Assembly: GCF_014858005.1 (NCBI RefSeq)
Contig: NZ_JACYOT010000018.1
Coordinates: 46,066-110,065, forward strand
Source: Propioniciclava soli
GTDB taxonomy: Bacteria; Actinomycetota; Actinomycetes; Propionibacteriales; Propionibacteriaceae
DNA length: 64,000 nucleotides
Direction: 5' to 3'
In this document: positions 60,845 to 64,000 of the stretch, one piece after another
How the letters are laid out: every line of letters begins with the position of its first letter
How positions within the stretch are numbered: position 1 is the first letter of the stretch
The notes under the pieces: generated by a model
Seen by the model: the letters and a program-made list of their open reading frames with translations, nothing else
What the model was told of the DNA's origin: nothing
Database searches by the model: none
Position numbers and translations under genes: made by a program

Positions 60845-62014
60845 ATGAGCACAGCCATTTCCCTGCCGCACCTCCGCCAACGCTGGGCGGCGCTGTGCCT
60901 CGCGCTGGCGCTGCTGGCGGCCCTGCTGGTCGCGGCGCCGCTGCGCGCGGTGGCCGCAGACTGCACGATCCCCGCTGACCGGGTGGCCGTCACCGTCACC
61001 AACGAGGCCCGCGACATCGACACGTCGCGCCCGTGGGACAAGTTCGAGATCGCCGCCACCCTGTCGAACCTCGACGGGCTCGCCGAGGGCTGCGAGGCGG
61101 TCATCACCCTGCCCGACCTGTTCGTCGACATCCTGACCACCACGTTGTACCTGAACGCGGACGGCACCTCGTCGGCGACGCCGCAGGCCGACACCGTCGC
61201 GGTGATGGCCGTGGACGGCCCGGCGCGGACCATGACGTTCACGCTCACCGACTACGCGGCCACCCACAGCGGCGTCTCGGCCCACGGTTGGACGGCCGCG
61301 CGCCTGACGAGCAGCCTCGAGCGTGACCAGACGGTGCCGGTCGTCGTGGACGTCAACGGCGAGACGCGGCCGGTCGTCGACATCGGCACCGAGCCGTGCC
61401 CGCCCGACTGCCCCGTCGTGCCCGTCGACGCGGCCAAGTACGGGATCGACAACGGGGACGGCACCGGCGTCGTCGTGATTCAGTCCCCGGTGATCCCCAC
61501 CGCGGGCACCGAGGTCGCCTTCACCGACACGTTGACCTCGGCCGGGCAGTCCATCACCGGTGTCCTGTGGGCCCGCGGCTTCGATTGCGTCGACACCTGG
61601 GGGGCACCCGGCCTGTCGGCGGCGGACGGCAGCTGCGACACCACCCGCCACGCCGACCTGACCGCCGTGGGCACCGCAGGCACCTACACCGTGACGACGA
61701 CGCAGGACGACCAGTTCATCCGGCTCCGCCTGGGGATGACGTTCACCGGAGAGGGTCCCTGGAGCGACCAGGCCACCGTCAGCTACGCCGGCGGGCCGGA
61801 GACCTGGACGGCCCGCACCGCGGTGGAGGGCTACGACGTCGGTGGGTTTGCGGCCGGTTCGGAGATCACGCCGACCCCGAGCCCGACGCCCAGCCCGAGC
61901 CCGACGCCCACGCCGTCGCCGACCGTCACGCCCCCCGTGGTCACACCGCCCGTGGTCACCGCCAGGCCGACCTCGACGCCCCCGGTATTGCGCAAGGTCG
62001 TCCAGAGCGGGTGA
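60845..62014 (+). CDS. Secreted surface-type protein with Thr/Pro-rich tail
   Basis: A 389-residue exported protein. The signal peptide is about residues 12-38 (WAALCLALALLAALLVAAPL with an AVAA-D cleavage-like site). Two beta-rich domains follow: DRVAVTVTNEARDIDTSRPW through RPVVDIG, resembling the adhesin-type Ig folds of Gram-positive surface proteins, then a second from VVVIQSPVIPTAGTE. The tail is repeats of PTPSP and TPPVV, ending RKVVQSG. There is no LPxTG anchor or membrane anchor. The tail may attach to the wall non-covalently, or the C-terminus may be lost. TACTGT about 55 bases upstream could be its -10. Confidence 0.72.
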   Translation: MSTAISLPHLRQRWAALCLALALLAALLVAAPLRAVAADCTIPADRVAVTVTNEARDIDTSRPWDKFEIAATLSNLDGLAEGCEAVITLPDLFVDILTTTLYLNADGTSSATPQADTVAVMAVDGPARTMTFTLTDYAATHSGVSAHGWTAARLTSSLERDQTVPVVVDVNGETRPVVDIGTEPCPPDCPVVPVDAAKYGIDNGDGTGVVVIQSPVIPTAGTEVAFTDTLTSAGQSITGVLWARGFDCVDTWGAPGLSAADGSCDTTRHADLTAVGTAGTYTVTTTQDDQFIRLRLGMTFTGEGPWSDQATVSYAGGPETWTARTAVEGYDVGGFAAGSEITPTPSPTPSPSPTPTPSPTVTPPVVTPPVVTARPTSTPPVLRKVVQSG

Positions 62015-62146
62015 GCGCAGCGACGGCGCGCGCCGTGCCGGGGGATCGCCGCGCGCGCCCGAGAGCTCGAGGGGCCGGGGCGCCCGGCATTCGGGTCTAC
62101 CCGTGTGGGTGTTGCGCCGGGACGACAGGGCGGGCAGCATGGCGCC

Positions 62147-63460
62147 GTGTCATCCACCGCGCGGCCCCAGCCCAACCGAACCTTCTTCGACGAGCATCCC
62201 GGGCTCCGGGCCGTCCTCGTGGTGTGCCTGCTCATCGTCCTCATCGGCTGGGCTGTCCGGATGGTCGCGGAGGCGGGCTCGCTGCTGAGTTCGATCCTCG
62301 TGCCGACGGCGCTGTCGATCCTGTTCGCCGGCCTGCTCATGCCCCTGCAGGTGCTGTTCAACCACCGCCTGCGCCTCCCGCGGTCGCTCGCCGCCGCGCT
62401 GACGGTGCTCGTGGCCATCGGGGCCGTGGCGGCCCTGCTCTGGGTGTCGGGGGCACAGTTGGCCGCCGGGATGGATGACATCGTGGGCGTGTTCCAGGGT
62501 CAGCTGGAGGACCTGCGCGGGTGGGTGGTGTCCACGCTGCCCATCGGCCGGGAGCAGCTCAACGAGGCCATCAACCAGGCGCAACAGTGGCTCACCGACA
62601 ACCAGGCCAGCCTGGCCCAGGGCGCGCTCGGCTACGGCGTGACCGCTGCGCAGGTCGTCATCGCGGGCATCCTGGCCCTGGTCGCCACCTTCTTCTTCCT
62701 GGCCCAGGGTGACCGCATCGCGTCCGGCCTGCTCACCCTGCTCCCCAAGGACCATCGCCGCCGGCTGTGGGAGGCCGGTCGCCGGGGCTGGGTCACGCTG
62801 AGCACCTATTGCCGCACGCAGGTGATCGTGGCCGCCGTGGACGCCATCGGCATCGGCGCCGGTGCCTTCTTCATGGGGTTGCCGTTCGTCGTGCCCATCA
62901 TGGTGATCACGTTCGTGCTGTGCTTCATCCCCTTCGTCGGTGCCATCGTGTCGGGTGCGATCGCCGTGCTCATCGCCCTCGCCTTCAAGGGGATCACCGC
63001 CGCCCTCGTCATCTTGGCCATCTGCGTGGCGGTGCAGCAGATCGAGAGCAACGTCCTGGCCCCCCTGCTCATGGGCAAGGCGGTCAACGTGCACCCGCTG
63101 CTCATCCTGCTCTCGGTGGCCGGGGCCACCTACATCTTCGGGCTCGTCGGCGCGCTGTTCATGGTGCCGGTGATCGCCACCATCAAGAGCATCGTGCTCT
63201 ACCTCAACGACCTCGACCCCTTCCCGATGCTGGCCGAGGGTGGCAGCGCGCTGACGGACTCACCCAAGAAGCTGATGGGGGATCAGGCCGAGATCAAGAA
63301 CCCCCCGCGGTTGGGCGACGCGTCGCCCACCTGGCTCGCCGAGGAGGCGGAGGCCGAGGCCGATGCTGCCGAACAGGCTGCCCAGGACCATGCCTCACCC
63401 GGAGGGGCCGGCACGCCCGACCGCCCCGGCGGCGAGCGGCTGCAGGCGCCCTCCTCCTAG
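62147..63460 (+). CDS. AI-2E (PerM)-family transporter
   Basis: A 437-residue membrane protein of the AI-2 exporter/PerM family with about eight helices. It shows AVLVVCLLIVLIGWAV at the N-terminus and the amphipathic central part ALGYGVTAAQVVIAGILALV. The family C-terminal half is LCFIPFVGAIVSGAIAVLIA, QQIESNVLAPLLMGKAVNVH, then PLLILLSVAGATYIFGLVGA. A 90-residue acidic cytoplasmic tail follows. GTG 62147 is chosen because the reading upstream lacks family sequence. Export of autoinducer-2 is only one reported function; ion/proton antiport is another. Confidence 0.9.
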   Translation: MSSTARPQPNRTFFDEHPGLRAVLVVCLLIVLIGWAVRMVAEAGSLLSSILVPTALSILFAGLLMPLQVLFNHRLRLPRSLAAALTVLVAIGAVAALLWVSGAQLAAGMDDIVGVFQGQLEDLRGWVVSTLPIGREQLNEAINQAQQWLTDNQASLAQGALGYGVTAAQVVIAGILALVATFFFLAQGDRIASGLLTLLPKDHRRRLWEAGRRGWVTLSTYCRTQVIVAAVDAIGIGAGAFFMGLPFVVPIMVITFVLCFIPFVGAIVSGAIAVLIALAFKGITAALVILAICVAVQQIESNVLAPLLMGKAVNVHPLLILLSVAGATYIFGLVGALFMVPVIATIKSIVLYLNDLDPFPMLAEGGSALTDSPKKLMGDQAEIKNPPRLGDASPTWLAEEAEAEADAAEQAAQDHASPGGAGTPDRPGGERLQAPSS

Positions 63461-63463
63461 ACG

Positions 63464-63955
63464 TCAGCGCACGCGCACGATCTCGTGCCGCGTGACGGCA
63501 CCGTTCGCGAGTTCCAGCCAGCCGTAGCTGCCGATGCGTTCGCGGCGGGGGTCGGTGACCGAGCCGGGGTTGAACAGGTGGACGCCGTCCTCGACGAGGT
63601 CCATCGGGATGTGGGAGTGGCCGAAGACCACCACGTCGGCGTCGGGGAACCACCGGCGCATCCTGCGGCCGCGGCCCGTCTTGGCGCCCGCGTCGTGCAC
63701 CATGGCGAGCCGGACGCCCTCCCAGACCACCTCGAACCGCTCCGGTGCGCCCCAGGCGACCACGTCCGGGCCGTCGTTGTTGCCCGCCACGACGTGGACG
63801 GGCGCGTGGGCGGCCAGGGCGTCCAACACCGACGGCTCACACACGTCGCCGGCGTGCAGGATCACGTCGGTGGACGCCAGCGCCGGCAACAACGCCTCCG
63901 GGAGGCCCTTCCACCGACGCGGCGCGTGCGTGTCCGACACCACCAGCACCCTCAT
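63464..63955 (-). CDS. YfcE/MJ0936-type metallophosphoesterase
   Basis: A 163-residue calcineurin-like phosphoesterase. Metal motifs are VLVVSDTHAP, VILHAGDVCEP, VVAGNNDGPD, VHDAG and VVFGHSHIPMDL, with HLFNPGSVTDPR following; all ligands are present. Members hydrolyse phosphodiesters in vitro, and the physiological substrate is unknown. TAGGCT six bases before ATG 63955 gives a leaderless start. It converges on the AI-2E-family gene with only a three-base gap. Confidence 0.92.
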   Translation of the reverse strand: MRVLVVSDTHAPRRWKGLPEALLPALASTDVILHAGDVCEPSVLDALAAHAPVHVVAGNNDGPDVVAWGAPERFEVVWEGVRLAMVHDAGAKTGRGRRMRRWFPDADVVVFGHSHIPMDLVEDGVHLFNPGSVTDPRRERIGSYGWLELANGAVTRHEIVRVR

Positions 63956-63961
63956 GGGTGC

Positions 63962-63967
63962 AGCCTA
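63962..63967 (-). promoter_or_regulatory. -10 box TAGGCT of the phosphoesterase gene (leaderless)
   Basis: Minus-strand TAGGCT, six bases upstream of ATG 63955. The remaining 33 bases to the window edge hold nothing further I can recognise. Confidence 0.55.
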
Positions 63968-64000
63968 GGAGCCTGCTGAACAATCTGTCCGCGTGCCCAC

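Overview
The window is high-GC DNA (roughly 70%) packed with short-gap, often overlapping genes. It reads as the chromosome of an actinobacterium, most likely of the Propionibacteriales. This rests on a mycothiol-type maleylpyruvate isomerase, polyphosphate glucokinase, an HbhA-like protein behind an XRE regulator, a propionate-type CoA-transferase, GTG starts and many apparently leaderless promoters. The exact genus is inference. There is no rRNA, CRISPR array, prophage or insertion sequence; one tRNA (Gly-CCC) is present.

Layout. 1-7.2 kb: the end of a Nei-type glycosylase gene, then a complete 3-hydroxybenzoate/gentisate catabolic operon (transporter, gentisate dioxygenase, fumarylpyruvate hydrolase, maleylpyruvate isomerase, hydroxylase) with a divergent IclR regulator and a dyad between them. 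7.2-9.8 kb: a three-gene operon of a small Asp/Gly repeat protein with a RiPP-leader-like start, a JmjC/cupin oxygenase and a sucrase/ferredoxin-like protein. This is the best candidate here for an undescribed modification system. 9.8-15.4 kb: a cupin with a lysine-rich helix, RarD-type transporter, dCTP deaminase, a phosphotransferase, a KDPG-aldolase-like protein lacking the catalytic lysine, and an SH3/VanY cell-wall peptidase. 15.5-20.6 kb: pgi, a methyltransferase, a DUF218 protein and argS, with argS flanked by unusual inverted repeats. 20.7-24.7 kb: a LacI-operator-controlled oxidoreductase/isomerase pair, a 2-hydroxyacid dehydrogenase, and ppgK. 24.7-27.6 kb: PH-domain membrane proteins and a DUF1707 protein.

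27.8-35.8 kb: tRNA-Gly followed by a probable acquired sugar island (LacI regulator, ABC importer, GH130 phosphorylase, Tat-exported glycan-active protein) with its own palindromic operator. 36-42.8 kb: MazF-like protein, membrane protein, TetR, CoA-transferase, a signal peptidase homologue without its catalytic Ser and Lys, mutarotase and DUF1015. 42.8-47.1 kb: dTDP-rhamnose genes (RmlC-RmlD fusion, RmlB, RmlA), with a secreted RNase and its barstar inhibitor translationally coupled behind rmlA. 47.1-52.5 kb: msrA, XRE regulator plus HbhA-like protein followed by an 11-bp tandem array, a DUF3048 lipoprotein and a GH13 enzyme. 52.7-64 kb: an RspB/RspA-like pair for sugar acids, a small regulator pair, a GT39-like membrane glycosyltransferase, cytochrome P450, a YihY/BrkB protein, a secreted Thr/Pro-tailed protein, an AI-2E-family permease and a phosphodiesterase.

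Across the window, a TANNNT hexamer (most often TAGGCT or TAGGGT) lies 6-7 nt upstream of at least twelve start codons. This is the signature of leaderless mRNAs. The gentisate, sugar-island and 20.7-kb operons instead show dyad operators matching their regulator families.
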